A stretch of 64,000 nt of DNA from Asanoa ishikariensis (GTDB lineage Bacteria; Actinomycetota; Actinomycetes; Mycobacteriales; Micromonosporaceae), in assembly GCF_900107455.1 (NCBI RefSeq), contig NZ_FNQB01000003.1, positions 434,001 to 498,000 of the forward strand. Reading direction: 5' to 3'. Positions 43,864 to 53,433 of the stretch are shown here, piece after piece (position 1 is the stretch's first letter; the number at the start of each line of letters is the position of its first letter). The translations under genes and the position numbers were made by a program. The notes beneath the pieces were generated by a model, which saw only the letters and a list, made by a program, of their open reading frames with translations, ran no database searches and was not told the origin of the DNA.

Positions 43864-46551
43864 TCAGTGGCGCAGGTCGCGGCGGGAGCTGATGCCCAGC
43901 TTGGCGAAGATCTTGCGGAGGTGCCATTCGACGGTACGCGGGCTCAGGAACAGCCGTTCGCCGATCTCCGGGTTGGACAGCCCCTCCCGGGCCAGCCGGG
44001 CGATCTGGGCCTCCTGCGCGGTGAGCCGGCCGGTGGGCACCGGCGCCCGGCGCTGCGTGGTCTCACCGATCTCCTTCAACGCGCGCGCGGCCCGCTCCGC
44101 GAAGGCGTCCATCCCCCGCTGGCCGAACTCGTCGTGGGCGAGGCGGAGCTGCGTGCGGGCGTCGGCGCCGCGGCCCGTGCGGCCGAGCCACTCCCCGTAG
44201 ACCAGCCGGGACCGCGCCAGCTCACCGGTCAGCCGGGTCTGCGCCAGCCGCTCCATCGCCTCCCGGTAGTGCGTCTCCGCCTCCGGGCCCGGCGTGGTCA
44301 GCGCCCGGCTGCGCGCGGCCAGGCCCCGTGCCCACGGGGTGCCGGCGGCGTCGGTGGCCACGGTCAGCCGGCGCAGCGCCGCCTCCGCGCGGTCCGGCTG
44401 GCCGGCCAGGACCGCCGCCTCGACCAGCTCGACCAGGATGCCCCAGGGCGGGAACCCGAGCACCGCGACCTCCTGGTCGCCGGCCTCGGCCGCCGCGATC
44501 GCCTCCTCGTGCTCGCCGCGGCTGTTGTGCACGATCGCCAGCGCCCACGCCGGTGCTACCAGGCCGGCGCCCTCGCCACGGCTGCGCGCCTCGGTGGCGG
44601 TGCCGTCCGCGAGCACCGCCGCGTCGCTCGCGACGCCGCGCCACGCGGCCAGCAGGAGGTCGCCGAGCGGCAGGAACGGCCGGACGGTGGTGGCCTCGGT
44701 GGCCGCCCGCAACTCCCCACGCAGGGCGGCCGCCGCCGTGAGGTCGCCGGCCAGCACGTGGGCGGACATCCGGGCGTTGAGCGCGGCCGGCAGGCTGGCC
44801 AGCGCGCCGGTGTCCCGGGCCAGCAGCACGAACCGGTCGGACAGCACCACCCAGGAGTCGTAGTCCCAGACGTGGGTCGAGGCGGTGCAGGCCAGCCAGA
44901 GCCAGCGCACGGCCTCCGGACCGGCGGTGCCCGGATCGCGGAACGCCTGCACCGCCTGGCGCAGCAGGGGCACGCCGGCCGCGTACCCGTCGGTGAACCG
45001 CACGGCGAGGCCGTCCAGCAGGAGGTCCTCGGCCCGCGCCGGCAGCGGGGCGATCGGACCCGCCCGCGCCGCCCGGGCCGCCTCGGTGAGCTGGTCGCCC
45101 ACCAGCCCGGCGGCGAACATCGCGGCCGAGATCGCCTCGAGGTACGTGGTCCGCGCCAGCTCAGGGGCGAACGGCTCGAGCTCGGCGGCGGCCGCGCGCA
45201 GCAACGGTGACGCGGTCGCGTCGCGGTTGACGGCGAACACCGCGCGCGCCCGGATCAGGTGCGCCCCGGCCCGCCGCGCGTCGTCGAGCCGGTCGGCCTC
45301 GGCCACCGCGACCAGGCCGAGGGCGTCGTCCGTCGCGCCGGCCTCCAGGCTGCGCTTGGCCGCGGCCAGCGTCCGGCGGGTCCGGCGGGCCGGGTCGCCG
45401 GTCAGCTCGGCCGAGCGGCGCAGGAAGCTGGCCGCGGCGGCGAGCCCACCACAGGCCAGAGCCAGGCCGGCGGAGTGCTCCAACCGCTCGGCGATGTCGT
45501 CGTCGGGACCGTCCACGGCCTGCCCGGCGTGCCAGGCGTGGCGGGCCGTGTCGGCCTCCGGGTCGGTGGCCGCCGCCAGCGCGGCGTGTGCCCGGCGGCG
45601 CTCGTCGGCCGGCGCGGCCTGGTAGATCGCCGAGCGGACCAGCGGGTGGCGGAAGCGGACCTGGGAGCCGACCTCGATCAGGCCGGCGGCCGCCGCCGGC
45701 GCCAACGCGCTGGCGGGAATGCCGAGGCGCTGCGCGGCTCGCCAGAGCAGCACGGGGTTGCCGGTCGGGTCGGCGGCCGCGACCAGCACGAGCAGCCGGG
45801 TCGACTCGCCGAGCGTGGCCAACTGGTTGCGGTAGTGGTGCTCCATCCGCGCGGGCAGGGGTGCCTCTCCGTAGTTGCCCGGCGCCGGCCGCAGCTCCAG
45901 CAGGGCCAGCGGGTTGCCGCGGGCCTCGGCGACGATCCGGTCCCGGACGGGGTCGTCCAGCGGGCCGGGCAGGACGGCGCGCAGCAGCACCCGGGCATCG
46001 TCCTCGGCCAGGCCCGTGAGGTCGAGCACCGGCAGCCCGGCCAGCTCCGCCGGCCCCGGCGGGCGGGTGGCGAACACGATGGCGACCGACTCGGCCCGCA
46101 ACCGGCGGGCGGCGAACGCGAGCGCCTGGAGCGAGGCGTGGTCCACCCAGAGGGCGTCGTCGACGACGCAGACCAGCGGCCGCTCCATCGCCACCTCGGC
46201 GAGCAGGCTCAGCACGGCGAGGCCAACGCGGAAGCGGTCCGGCGGCGGGCCGGCGCGCATCCCGAGCGCGGTCGACAGGGCGTCGCGCTGTGGCTCGGGC
46301 AGGTCGTCCACGCGGTCCACGAACGGCGCGCAGACCTGGTGCAGGAGCGCGAAGGCGAGCTCCATCTCCGATTGGATGCCGGCGGCGTGCACCATCCGGC
46401 AGCCGGTCGCCCGCCCGGTCAGGTAGTCGAGCAGAGCGGACTTGCCGATGCCCGGGTCACCGTGGACCACCAGCGCCCGGCTCTCACCCGCGCGGACCGC
46501 TTCCACCAAACGGTCGAAAACGGCCCGTTCGGGGCGCCTCCCTAGCAACAT
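43864..46551 (-). CDS. LuxR-family ATPase transcriptional regulator (LAL type)
   Basis: An 895-residue STAND-type activator. The N-terminal P-loop VHGDPGIGKSALLDYL and Walker B region PLVCVVDDALWVDH form the ATPase, a long TPR-like helical middle follows, and the last ~65 residues are a LuxR HTH (LTAQEAQIARLAREGLSNPE; FLSPRTVEWHLRKIFAKLG). ATG at 46551 follows GGGGGAG; a start seven codons upstream is possible. It is divergent from the secreted hydrolase at 46698, and a palindrome lies between them, so that hydrolase is a likely target. Confidence 0.92.
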   Translation of the reverse strand: MLLGRRPERAVFDRLVEAVRAGESRALVVHGDPGIGKSALLDYLTGRATGCRMVHAAGIQSEMELAFALLHQVCAPFVDRVDDLPEPQRDALSTALGMRAGPPPDRFRVGLAVLSLLAEVAMERPLVCVVDDALWVDHASLQALAFAARRLRAESVAIVFATRPPGPAELAGLPVLDLTGLAEDDARVLLRAVLPGPLDDPVRDRIVAEARGNPLALLELRPAPGNYGEAPLPARMEHHYRNQLATLGESTRLLVLVAAADPTGNPVLLWRAAQRLGIPASALAPAAAAGLIEVGSQVRFRHPLVRSAIYQAAPADERRRAHAALAAATDPEADTARHAWHAGQAVDGPDDDIAERLEHSAGLALACGGLAAAASFLRRSAELTGDPARRTRRTLAAAKRSLEAGATDDALGLVAVAEADRLDDARRAGAHLIRARAVFAVNRDATASPLLRAAAAELEPFAPELARTTYLEAISAAMFAAGLVGDQLTEAARAARAGPIAPLPARAEDLLLDGLAVRFTDGYAAGVPLLRQAVQAFRDPGTAGPEAVRWLWLACTASTHVWDYDSWVVLSDRFVLLARDTGALASLPAALNARMSAHVLAGDLTAAAALRGELRAATEATTVRPFLPLGDLLLAAWRGVASDAAVLADGTATEARSRGEGAGLVAPAWALAIVHNSRGEHEEAIAAAEAGDQEVAVLGFPPWGILVELVEAAVLAGQPDRAEAALRRLTVATDAAGTPWARGLAARSRALTTPGPEAETHYREAMERLAQTRLTGELARSRLVYGEWLGRTGRGADARTQLRLAHDEFGQRGMDAFAERAARALKEIGETTQRRAPVPTGRLTAQEAQIARLAREGLSNPEIGERLFLSPRTVEWHLRKIFAKLGISSRRDLRH

Positions 46552-46614
46552 GCCGGCTCCCCCTCTGGCCACGTTAGGCGGCTGGACTCGGGCGCGTGGC
46601 CGGACGGAGTTTTC

Positions 46615-46627
46615 GCACTGTCAGTGC
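46615..46627. promoter_or_regulatory. Palindromic operator candidate between LAL regulator and hydrolase
   Basis: GCACTG-T-CAGTGC is a perfect 6-1-6 palindrome ending four bases before the -35 hexamer of the hydrolase promoter. That is the expected position for an activator such as the adjacent LuxR-type protein. Binding is inferred. Confidence 0.5.
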
Positions 46628-46631
46628 AGCA

Positions 46632-46661
46632 TTGACACCTGTCATCCGGCGTGCCTACCGT
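46632..46661 (+). promoter_or_regulatory. Promoter of the secreted hydrolase gene
   Basis: TTGACA (46632-46637), an 18-base spacer and TACCGT (46656-46661) make a near-consensus primary-sigma promoter. The 5' leader is about 30 bases and carries GGAGGAG before the ATG at 46698. Confidence 0.75.
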
Positions 46662-46697
46662 CGGCTTCCCTGCCCCCCTTTTCGGAGGAGCGCGTCG

Positions 46698-48044
46698 ATG
46701 CGCCGTACCCTCCTGTTCCGCGTCCTGGCCTGCACGGTGGCGGCCGCCACCGCCGTGACCGCCATCCCGACGACCGCGGCGGCCGGTGGCACCCCCGGCA
46801 ACCAACCCCTGCCCGGCTACACGATCGTCAACCCGCCGCTGACCCCGGCCACTGTGGACGGTCGCACGACCACGGTGCGCCAGGGCACGCACCGGCACGC
46901 CGCGTACATCATCGAGGTGCCCGCCAGGTGGAACGGCGACCTGGTGATGTGGGCGCACGGCTACCGCGGTCAGGGCACCGTGCTGACCGTCGATCCACCC
47001 GCCTACGGCCTGCGCCAGCGGCTGCTCGACCAGGGCTACGCCTGGGCGGCGTCGTCGTACTCCGGCAACGGCTTCGACATCCGTGCCGGCGTGGTCAGCA
47101 CCAAGGAGCTCACCGACCACTTCGGCAAGGTCGTCCGCCGGCCGCACCGGACGTACATCGCCGGTGTCTCGATGGGCGGCTACGTCATCGGCCGGTCGCT
47201 GGAGGAATATCCAAAGCTGTACGACGGCGGGCTGCCGATGTGCGGCGTCATGGGTGACCAACGGCTGATCGACTACTTCCTCGACTACCAGCTCACGTCC
47301 GAGGCGCTCAGCGGCATCACCAGCTACCCGGCCGGCGCCGACTACCTGACCACCGTCGTGCCGGCGGTGCAGCAGAAGCTCGGCATCGCGGCGATCACGC
47401 CGGTCGCACCGGAACCGGCCAACGCGCTGGGCCAGCAGTTCCGCGACATCACCGTCAACCAGAGCGGCGGCCAGCGGCCGGGCGCGGTGGCGGCGTTCGC
47501 GTACTGGAAGAACTTCCTGTTCTCGCTCAGCGCACCCGCGGCCTCGTCGGACACGCCCGCGCAGGACCCCGGGCTGATCTCGACCAACCTGTTCACCCGC
47601 TACACGCCGAACTCGCCGGTCGACGTCAACCGGTCGGTTCGGCGGGTCGCGCCCGAGGAGCCGCGCCAGCGGCTGTCGAGCCGGCTCACCCAGGTGCCGA
47701 AGATCGAGGGCCGGCCGCGCGTCCCCGTGCTGTCCCTGCACGGGCTCGGCGACCTGTTCGTGCCGTTCGGCAACGAGCTCCAGTACAAGGCCGACGTCGA
47801 CCGCAACCACCGCGGCCGGCTGGTGGTCCAGCGGGCGATCCGGAGCACCGAGCACTGCGAGTTCAGCCCGACCGAGGTCGGCACCGCCTGGGACGACCTC
47901 GTCAACTGGGTGCGCCACGACCGCAAGCCGGCCGGCGACCGCCTGGACCCGAAGTCCGTGGCGGCCCCCGACTACGGCTGCCGGTTCAGCGACCGCGCGG
48001 CGTACGCCACCGGCACGCGGCGGCTCTACGCCGTCTGCGTTTGA
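46698..48044 (+). CDS. Secreted alpha/beta-hydrolase
   Basis: A 448-residue exported enzyme. The signal peptide (RRTLLFRVLACTVAAATAVTA, cleaved after AAA-G) precedes an alpha/beta-hydrolase core: MWAHGYRG oxyanion strand, nucleophile elbow YIAGVSMGGYVIG, Asp region LSLHGLGDLFVPFG and a late His in STEHCEFSP. This points to an esterase, lipase or peptidase acting outside the cell. It carries its own promoter and ends in a perfect 23-bp-stem terminator, so it is monocistronic. Confidence 0.88.
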   Translation: MRRTLLFRVLACTVAAATAVTAIPTTAAAGGTPGNQPLPGYTIVNPPLTPATVDGRTTTVRQGTHRHAAYIIEVPARWNGDLVMWAHGYRGQGTVLTVDPPAYGLRQRLLDQGYAWAASSYSGNGFDIRAGVVSTKELTDHFGKVVRRPHRTYIAGVSMGGYVIGRSLEEYPKLYDGGLPMCGVMGDQRLIDYFLDYQLTSEALSGITSYPAGADYLTTVVPAVQQKLGIAAITPVAPEPANALGQQFRDITVNQSGGQRPGAVAAFAYWKNFLFSLSAPAASSDTPAQDPGLISTNLFTRYTPNSPVDVNRSVRRVAPEEPRQRLSSRLTQVPKIEGRPRVPVLSLHGLGDLFVPFGNELQYKADVDRNHRGRLVVQRAIRSTEHCEFSPTEVGTAWDDLVNWVRHDRKPAGDRLDPKSVAAPDYGCRFSDRAAYATGTRRLYAVCV

Positions 48045-48092
48045 AGGAAGGGACCCTTATTAACGCATAGCGTTAATAAGGGTCCCTTCCTT
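48044..48092. terminator. Perfect 23-bp-stem palindrome, bidirectional terminator
   Basis: Arms 48044-48066 and 48070-48092 are exact complements separated by only three bases (ATA); the core reads GGGACCCTTATTAACGC and its reverse. It starts on the last base of the hydrolase stop codon and ends six bases before the stop of the convergent gene, the same context as 33752-33806. Confidence 0.88.
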
Positions 48093-48098
48093 TCGCGG

Positions 48099-48389
48099 TC
48101 ACCGGGAGGGGTAGCGGGGAAGGCTCCGCTGCCCCTCGCGGCGGCGGCTGACCAGCGACACGCCGCCGGCGGCCAGGGCGACCTGCAGGGCCAGCTCGAT
48201 CCAGTCGATGCCGTCCGTGTCGGCCACGCCGAACACCGAGGCGATGCCGGTGCCGACGAGGGCCGCGGCGATGCCGATCAGCAGCATCAGCCAGATCGGG
48301 ATGCGCTGGCGGCCCGGCAGCGCGAGCCGGCCCAGCGCGCCGATGACGAGTCCGATGACGATCGCGCTGATGACGCCGTCGATCTGCAC
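48099..48389 (-). CDS. GlsB/YeaQ/YmgE family membrane protein
   Basis: A 96-residue membrane protein. Glycine-rich helices (VISAIVIGLVIGALGRLALPG; IPIWLMLLIGIAAALVGTGIA; ALQVALAAGGVSLV) and the RLALPG turn are typical of the transglycosylase-associated/GlsB stress family. Function is unknown, though family members are often induced by envelope or general stress. GTG at 48389 has AAGGAG six bases upstream; the longer frame merely continues antisense or through the neighbour. Confidence 0.87.
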   Translation of the reverse strand: MQIDGVISAIVIGLVIGALGRLALPGRQRIPIWLMLLIGIAAALVGTGIASVFGVADTDGIDWIELALQVALAAGGVSLVSRRREGQRSLPRYPSR

Positions 48390-48451
48390 AGCGTGCTCCT
48401 TATGGGTCCGGCCGCGTACGTGCCTTCCATTGTCCGTACCCCCGCAAGGCG

Positions 48452-50080
48452 CTACTTCCGCCCGGCCGGCTCCTCGGCGTCGGCGACGCCGTCGATCGCG
48501 CCGGCTGCCGTGGAGATCGACCGCTCGGTGTCCGCCAGGTCGAGGCTGGTGCGCAGGGTGACCGGGCGCAGCAGCAGCGCCGCGATCACGCCCACCACGG
48601 CGATGGCGGCCGAGATCAGGAAGATGTGCCCGGTGGCGTCCCCGTACGCGGCCCGCACGATGTGCTGCACCGCGTCCGGCAGCGCGTTGAGGTTGAGCGC
48701 GCTGGTGCCGGACGACGAGCCGCCGGCCGGGACGCCCGCCGCGGCCAGGTCGTGGGTGATCTGGCCGGTCACCCGGTGGGCCAGCACCGCACCCAGGACG
48801 GAGACGCCGATCGTGCCGCCCAGCGAGCGGAAGAACGCCACGGACGCGCTCGCGGCGCCGATGTCCCGCAGGTGCACGGTGTTCTGCACGGCGAGGACCA
48901 GGTTCTGCATGGTCATGCCGACGCCGATGCCGACCAGCAGCATGCCCGCGCCGACGAAGACCAGCGAGGTCGCGTGGTCGATGGTGCCGAGCATCGCGAA
49001 GCCGGCGACCAGGACGACCGCGCCGGTCACGATGTACGGCTTGAGCTTGCCGGACTTGGAGATCATCCGTCCGGCGATGATCGAGGACAGCAGCACGCCG
49101 GCCATCATCGGGATGGTCAGCAGGCCCGCCTCGGTCGGCGAGTAGCCGCGGCCGATCTGGAAGTACTGGCCGAGGAAGACGGCGCCACCGAACATCGCCA
49201 TGCCGACCGCGAGGCTGCCGAGGATCGACAGGGCGGTGGTCCGCTGCTTGACGATGGTGAGCGGCACGACCGGCTCCGCCGCCCGGGACTCGACCAGCAC
49301 GGCCAGCGCGAGCAGCACCACCGACGCACCGACCAGCGCGAAGGTCTGCCAGGACAGCCAGGCGAACGTGCCGTCGACGAAGGAGATCCAGATCAGCAGC
49401 ACGCTGACTCCGGCGGCGATCAGCGCGGCGCCCAGGTAGTCGATCTTCACGTTGTCGCGGCGGATCGTCGGCAGGCGCAGGGTGGCCTGGAGCAGCACCA
49501 GCGCGATGATCGCGATCGGCACGCCGACGAAGAAGCACCAGCGCCAGCCGAGCCACGAGGTGTCGACGATGAGACCGCCGAGCAGCGGGCCGCCGACCGT
49601 CGCGACGGCCATCACGCCGCCGAGGTAGCCGTTGTAGCGGCCGCGCTCGCGGGGCGGGATCATCGCCGCGATCGCGACCTGGACGAGCGCCTGGAGGCCG
49701 CCGACGCCGATGCCCTGGAACGCGCGGGCGGCGATGAGCTGGCCGGCGCTCTGGCTGATGCCCGCGATCGCCGAGCCGACCACGAAGATCACGATCGAGA
49801 TCTGGATGAGCTGCTTCTTGTTGAACAGGTCGGCGAGCTTGCCCCAGATCGGAGTGGTCGCCGTCGCGGTCAGCAGGGTGGCCGTGACCACCCAGGTGTA
49901 CTGGGTCTGCGACCCGTTGAGCTCGCCGATGATGCGGGGCAGGGCGGTCGAGACGACCGTGCTGCTGACCAGGGCGACGAACAGCACGAGGAGCAGCCCG
50001 CTGAGGGCCTCCAGGGTCTGCCGATGGTTCATGGTCCCCGGCTCGCTGACGGGCCCGGCGGTGGTCGTGGTGGTGCTCAT
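48452..50080 (-). CDS. DHA2/EmrB-QacA family MFS drug transporter
   Basis: A 542-residue, roughly 14-span proton-driven efflux protein of the major facilitator superfamily. The first helix contains LLLVLFVALVSSTVVSTALP, motif A-like WGKLADLFNKKQLI, and GAFxG/DHA2-type AFQGIGVGGLQALVQ; a long cytoplasmic tail follows. ATG at 50080 has an upstream GGAGGG, rather distant at about 11 bases. No TetR or MarR regulator is adjacent. Confidence 0.92.
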   Translation of the reverse strand: MSTTTTTAGPVSEPGTMNHRQTLEALSGLLLVLFVALVSSTVVSTALPRIIGELNGSQTQYTWVVTATLLTATATTPIWGKLADLFNKKQLIQISIVIFVVGSAIAGISQSAGQLIAARAFQGIGVGGLQALVQVAIAAMIPPRERGRYNGYLGGVMAVATVGGPLLGGLIVDTSWLGWRWCFFVGVPIAIIALVLLQATLRLPTIRRDNVKIDYLGAALIAAGVSVLLIWISFVDGTFAWLSWQTFALVGASVVLLALAVLVESRAAEPVVPLTIVKQRTTALSILGSLAVGMAMFGGAVFLGQYFQIGRGYSPTEAGLLTIPMMAGVLLSSIIAGRMISKSGKLKPYIVTGAVVLVAGFAMLGTIDHATSLVFVGAGMLLVGIGVGMTMQNLVLAVQNTVHLRDIGAASASVAFFRSLGGTIGVSVLGAVLAHRVTGQITHDLAAAGVPAGGSSSGTSALNLNALPDAVQHIVRAAYGDATGHIFLISAAIAVVGVIAALLLRPVTLRTSLDLADTERSISTAAGAIDGVADAEEPAGRK

Positions 50081-50182
50081 GGCAGGGGGATCCCTCCGAG
50101 ACTGGTCGATCTCCCTCAGCATCCTCCGAATCTTGCGCGTTGGGCAAGTTTTCCCACTGAGAAACGAGTCACGTCGATCGCG

Positions 50183-50383
50183 TCACGCCGCGATGAGGTG
50201 CTCCGGATCGATGCCCCGGTCGACCAGCCAGCCACCGAGCTCGTACAGGTCGCGCGGGTGCCGCAGCGGGGCGTTGCCGACCCGTCCGCCGGTGCGACGG
50301 AAGACGCTGACCCGGTCCGCGTCCCGCACCTCGATCCGCCACTGCAGCCCGAGCCGGTCACGCGGCGTGTTCCACACCTGCAC
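50183..50383 (-). CDS. Hypothetical protein (66 aa)
   Basis: A small soluble protein with beta-strand pattern WRIEVRDADRVSVFRRTGG and a C-terminal helix (DLYELGGWLVDRGIDPEHLI). The translation looks protein-like, with codon bias matching neighbours. GTG at 50383 is preceded directly by GGTGAG; GTG at 50377 is also possible. No family is recognised. It lies between the MFS gene and the divergent alpha-mannosidase gene. Confidence 0.55.
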   Translation of the reverse strand: MQVWNTPRDRLGLQWRIEVRDADRVSVFRRTGGRVGNAPLRHPRDLYELGGWLVDRGIDPEHLIAA

Positions 50384-50445
50384 CTCACCGACGCTAGGCC
50401 GGCTTACCCGACAAAGAAGGCAAATCAGCCGGGGTACGAGATCGA

Positions 50446-50451
50446 TAAGCT
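50446..50451 (+). promoter_or_regulatory. -10 element of the alpha-mannosidase gene, leaderless start
   Basis: TAAGCT fits TANNNT and is six bases before the GTG at 50458. No Shine-Dalgarno sequence is present, consistent with a leaderless transcript. Confidence 0.4.
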
Positions 50452-50457
50452 ACCCGC

Positions 50458-53433
50458 GTGCATGACGACCGGACCGTTGTCGAGGATCGGCTGACCCGCC
50501 TGCTGACAGACCGGCTCCGGCCCGCGGTGCACCGCGTGGTCGCCGGCCTGGACGTGGCCGCTTGGCACGTGCCGGGCGAGCCGGTGCCACCCGCCGTCGC
50601 GCTCGCCGACGGCGACTTCCAGCCGTTCCCGGTCGGCGGCGCCTGGGGGCCGCCGTGGGGCACGACCTGGTTCCGGCTGACCGGCACCGTGCCCGACCTG
50701 CCCGCCGGCACCCGCGTCGAGCTCGTGGTCGACCTCGGCTGGAACGCTTCCTCCCCCGGCTTCCAGGCCGAGGGCCTCGTCTACCGGCCGGACGGCTCTG
50801 TCCACAAGGGAATCCATCCGCGCAACGACTGGGTGCCGGTCACCGGGTCCACCGTCGACCTCTACGTCGAGGCGGCCAGCAACCCGACCATGCTGGAGGG
50901 GTTCCGGCCCACCCCGCTCGGCGACCTGGCGACCGCCGGCGACGCGCCGCTCTACCGGCTCGCCCGCGCCGACGTCACGGTCCGCGACGAGCGGCTGGCC
51001 GAGCTGGTCCACGACTTCGAGGTGCTGGCCGAGCTGCGGGCCCAGCTTCCGGCCGGCGAGCCGCGCGGGCACGAGATCCTGCGGGCGCTCTCCCGCGCGA
51101 TGGACGCGCTCGACCCGGCCGACCTGTCCGGGACCGCGCAGGCCGCCCGGGCCGCGCTGGCCGGCGTGCTCGCGCGGCCCGCGCACGCCAGCGCGCACCG
51201 GATCACCGCCGTCGGGCACGCCCACATCGACTCGGCGTGGCTCTGGCCCCTGCGGGAGACCGTGCGCAAGGTCGCGCGCACCGCCTCGAACGTCGTCGAC
51301 CTCCTCGACACCCATCCGGACCTCGTCTACGCGATGTCCTCCGCGCAGCAGTTCGCGTGGCTGGAGGAGCACCGGCCGGAGGTGTTCGCGCGGGTCGCCG
51401 CGCACGTCCACGCGGGACGCTTCGTGCCGGTCGGCGGGATGTGGGTCGAGTCGGACACCAACCTGCCCGGGTCCGAGGCGATGGCGCGCCAGTTCGTACA
51501 CGGGAAGCGGTATTTCCTCGAGAAGTTCGGCATCGAGACCCGGGAGGCGTGGCTGCCCGACTCGTTCGGCTACTCGGCCGCGCTGCCGCAGATCGTCGCG
51601 CTGAGCGGGACGCGCTGGTTCCTGACCCAGAAGATCTCCTGGAACCAGACCAACCGCTTCCCGCACCACACGTTCTGGTGGGAGGGCATCGACGGCACCC
51701 GGGTGTTCACGCACTTCCCGCCGGCCGACACGTACAACGGCGAGCTGACCGGCGCGGAGCTCGCCCACGCGGTCCGCAACTTCCGCGACAAGGGCGACGC
51801 CACCCGGTCGCTGCTGCCCTTCGGCTACGGCGACGGCGGTGGCGGGCCGACCCGCGAGATGCTCGCCCGCGCCCGGCGGCTGGCCGACCTGGAGGGCTCG
51901 CCGCGCGTCGCGCTCGAGGCGCCGGCCACGTTCTTCGCCGCCGCCGAACAGGAGTACGGGTCGACCGCGCCGGTCTGGGTCGGCGAGCTCTACCTGGAGC
52001 TGCACCGGGCCACGTACACCTCGCAGGCGGCGACCAAGCAGGGCAACCGGCGGGCCGAGCACCTGCTGCGCGAGGCGGAGCTGTGGTGCACGACGGCGTC
52101 CGTGCGGCTCGGCGTGCCCTATCCGCACGAGGAGCTGGACCGGCTCTGGAAGACCGTGCTGCTGCACCAGTTCCACGACATCCTGCCGGGCTCGTCGATC
52201 GCCTGGGTGCACCGCGAGGCCCGCGCGACCTATGCGGCGGTCGCGGTCGAGCTGTCGACGTTGATCTCCACCGCGCTCGCGCGACTGGCCGGGACCGGCG
52301 GACGGCACGAGGTGTCGTTCAACGCCTCCCCGTTCGCCCGCGACGGTGTGCCCGCGCTGGGTGCCGCTCCCCCGCCTCCGGTCTCGGGCGTCGTGCGGGT
52401 CTCCGACCGCTTCCAGCTCGACAACGGCCTGTTGCGGGTCGAGGTCGACGCGCGCGGGCTGGTCGTGTCGGTGCTCGACCTGGTGGCCGGGCGCGAGGTG
52501 CTGGCCGGGCCGGGCAACTTGCTCCAGCTCCACCGCGACGAGCCGAACCGCTGGGATGCCTGGGACGTCGACCCGTTCTACCGCTCACTCGTGTCCGATG
52601 TGGATGGCGTCACGGAACTGTCGGTGGCCGGGGATACAGTGCGGGTCTCGCGGGCGTTCGGGGCGTCCACGGTGCTCCAGGAGATCACCCTCGCCGCCGG
52701 TGCGCGGCGGGTCGACTTCAGGGTGGAGCTGGACTGGCACGAGCAGGAGAAGTTCCTCAAGGTGGCGTTCCCGGTCGACGTGCACACGGACCGGGCGCAG
52801 TTCGAGACGCAGTACGGGCACCTGACGCGGGCCACGCACGAGAACACGTCGTGGGACGCGGCCCGCTTCGAGGTGTGCGCGCACCGGTGGGTGCGGGTCG
52901 CCGAGCCGGGCTACGGCGTGGCGGTGGCCAACGACTCCACCTACGGGCACGACATCCGGCGGGTTCCGCGTCCCGGCGGTGGCACGGCCAGCGTGGTGCG
53001 GCTGTCGCTGCTGCGGGCGCCGCGGTTCCCGGACCCGGCGACGGACCAGGGACGGCACGTCTTCCAGTACGCGCTGGTGCCCGGCGCTTCCGTCGCTGAC
53101 GCCGTGCGGGCGGGCTACGAGCTCAACCTGCCGGTGCGTACGGTCCTCGGTGCCCCCGTGGCTCCGCTGGTGCACGTGGTCTCGTCGCCGCCGGAGGCGG
53201 TGGTGGTCGAGGCGGTCAAGCTGGCCGACGACCGGTCCGGCGACGTGGTGCTGCGGGTCTACGAGGCGCTCGGCGGCCGGGCCACCGCGACCATCGCACC
53301 GGACTTCCCCGTCGTCGGTGCGGTGGAGACCGACCTGCTGGAGCGCGAGCTGGAACGGGACGCCCTCGGCGAGGGTCTGACGCTTCGGCTGCGCCCGTTC
53401 CAGATCGCGACCATCAGGCTGCGCCTGGCCTAG
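50458..53433 (+). CDS. GH38 alpha-mannosidase
   Basis: A 991-residue cytosolic (no signal peptide) alpha-mannosidase. The GH38 catalytic domain has the zinc motif GHAHIDSAWLWPLRET (about 255), WVESDTNLPGSEAM, nucleophile Asp in AWLPDSFGYSAALPQI (about 367) and LLHQFHDILPGSSI; middle helical and C-terminal beta-sandwich domains follow. It would release mannose from imported oligosaccharides or recycled mannan. Normal length. It is monocistronic and converges with the NmrA gene with a 4-bp overlap. Confidence 0.94.
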   Translation: MHDDRTVVEDRLTRLLTDRLRPAVHRVVAGLDVAAWHVPGEPVPPAVALADGDFQPFPVGGAWGPPWGTTWFRLTGTVPDLPAGTRVELVVDLGWNASSPGFQAEGLVYRPDGSVHKGIHPRNDWVPVTGSTVDLYVEAASNPTMLEGFRPTPLGDLATAGDAPLYRLARADVTVRDERLAELVHDFEVLAELRAQLPAGEPRGHEILRALSRAMDALDPADLSGTAQAARAALAGVLARPAHASAHRITAVGHAHIDSAWLWPLRETVRKVARTASNVVDLLDTHPDLVYAMSSAQQFAWLEEHRPEVFARVAAHVHAGRFVPVGGMWVESDTNLPGSEAMARQFVHGKRYFLEKFGIETREAWLPDSFGYSAALPQIVALSGTRWFLTQKISWNQTNRFPHHTFWWEGIDGTRVFTHFPPADTYNGELTGAELAHAVRNFRDKGDATRSLLPFGYGDGGGGPTREMLARARRLADLEGSPRVALEAPATFFAAAEQEYGSTAPVWVGELYLELHRATYTSQAATKQGNRRAEHLLREAELWCTTASVRLGVPYPHEELDRLWKTVLLHQFHDILPGSSIAWVHREARATYAAVAVELSTLISTALARLAGTGGRHEVSFNASPFARDGVPALGAAPPPPVSGVVRVSDRFQLDNGLLRVEVDARGLVVSVLDLVAGREVLAGPGNLLQLHRDEPNRWDAWDVDPFYRSLVSDVDGVTELSVAGDTVRVSRAFGASTVLQEITLAAGARRVDFRVELDWHEQEKFLKVAFPVDVHTDRAQFETQYGHLTRATHENTSWDAARFEVCAHRWVRVAEPGYGVAVANDSTYGHDIRRVPRPGGGTASVVRLSLLRAPRFPDPATDQGRHVFQYALVPGASVADAVRAGYELNLPVRTVLGAPVAPLVHVVSSPPEAVVVEAVKLADDRSGDVVLRVYEALGGRATATIAPDFPVVGAVETDLLERELERDALGEGLTLRLRPFQIATIRLRLA

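Noticed and set aside
48099-50147. Extension of the GlsB-type frame to 682 codons
   Set aside because: The upstream part overlaps the MFS transporter in another frame; a ribosome-binding site precedes the GTG at 48389.
50425-52533. 702-codon open frame on the - strand
   Set aside because: It is antisense to the GH38 alpha-mannosidase, which carries all active-site motifs.
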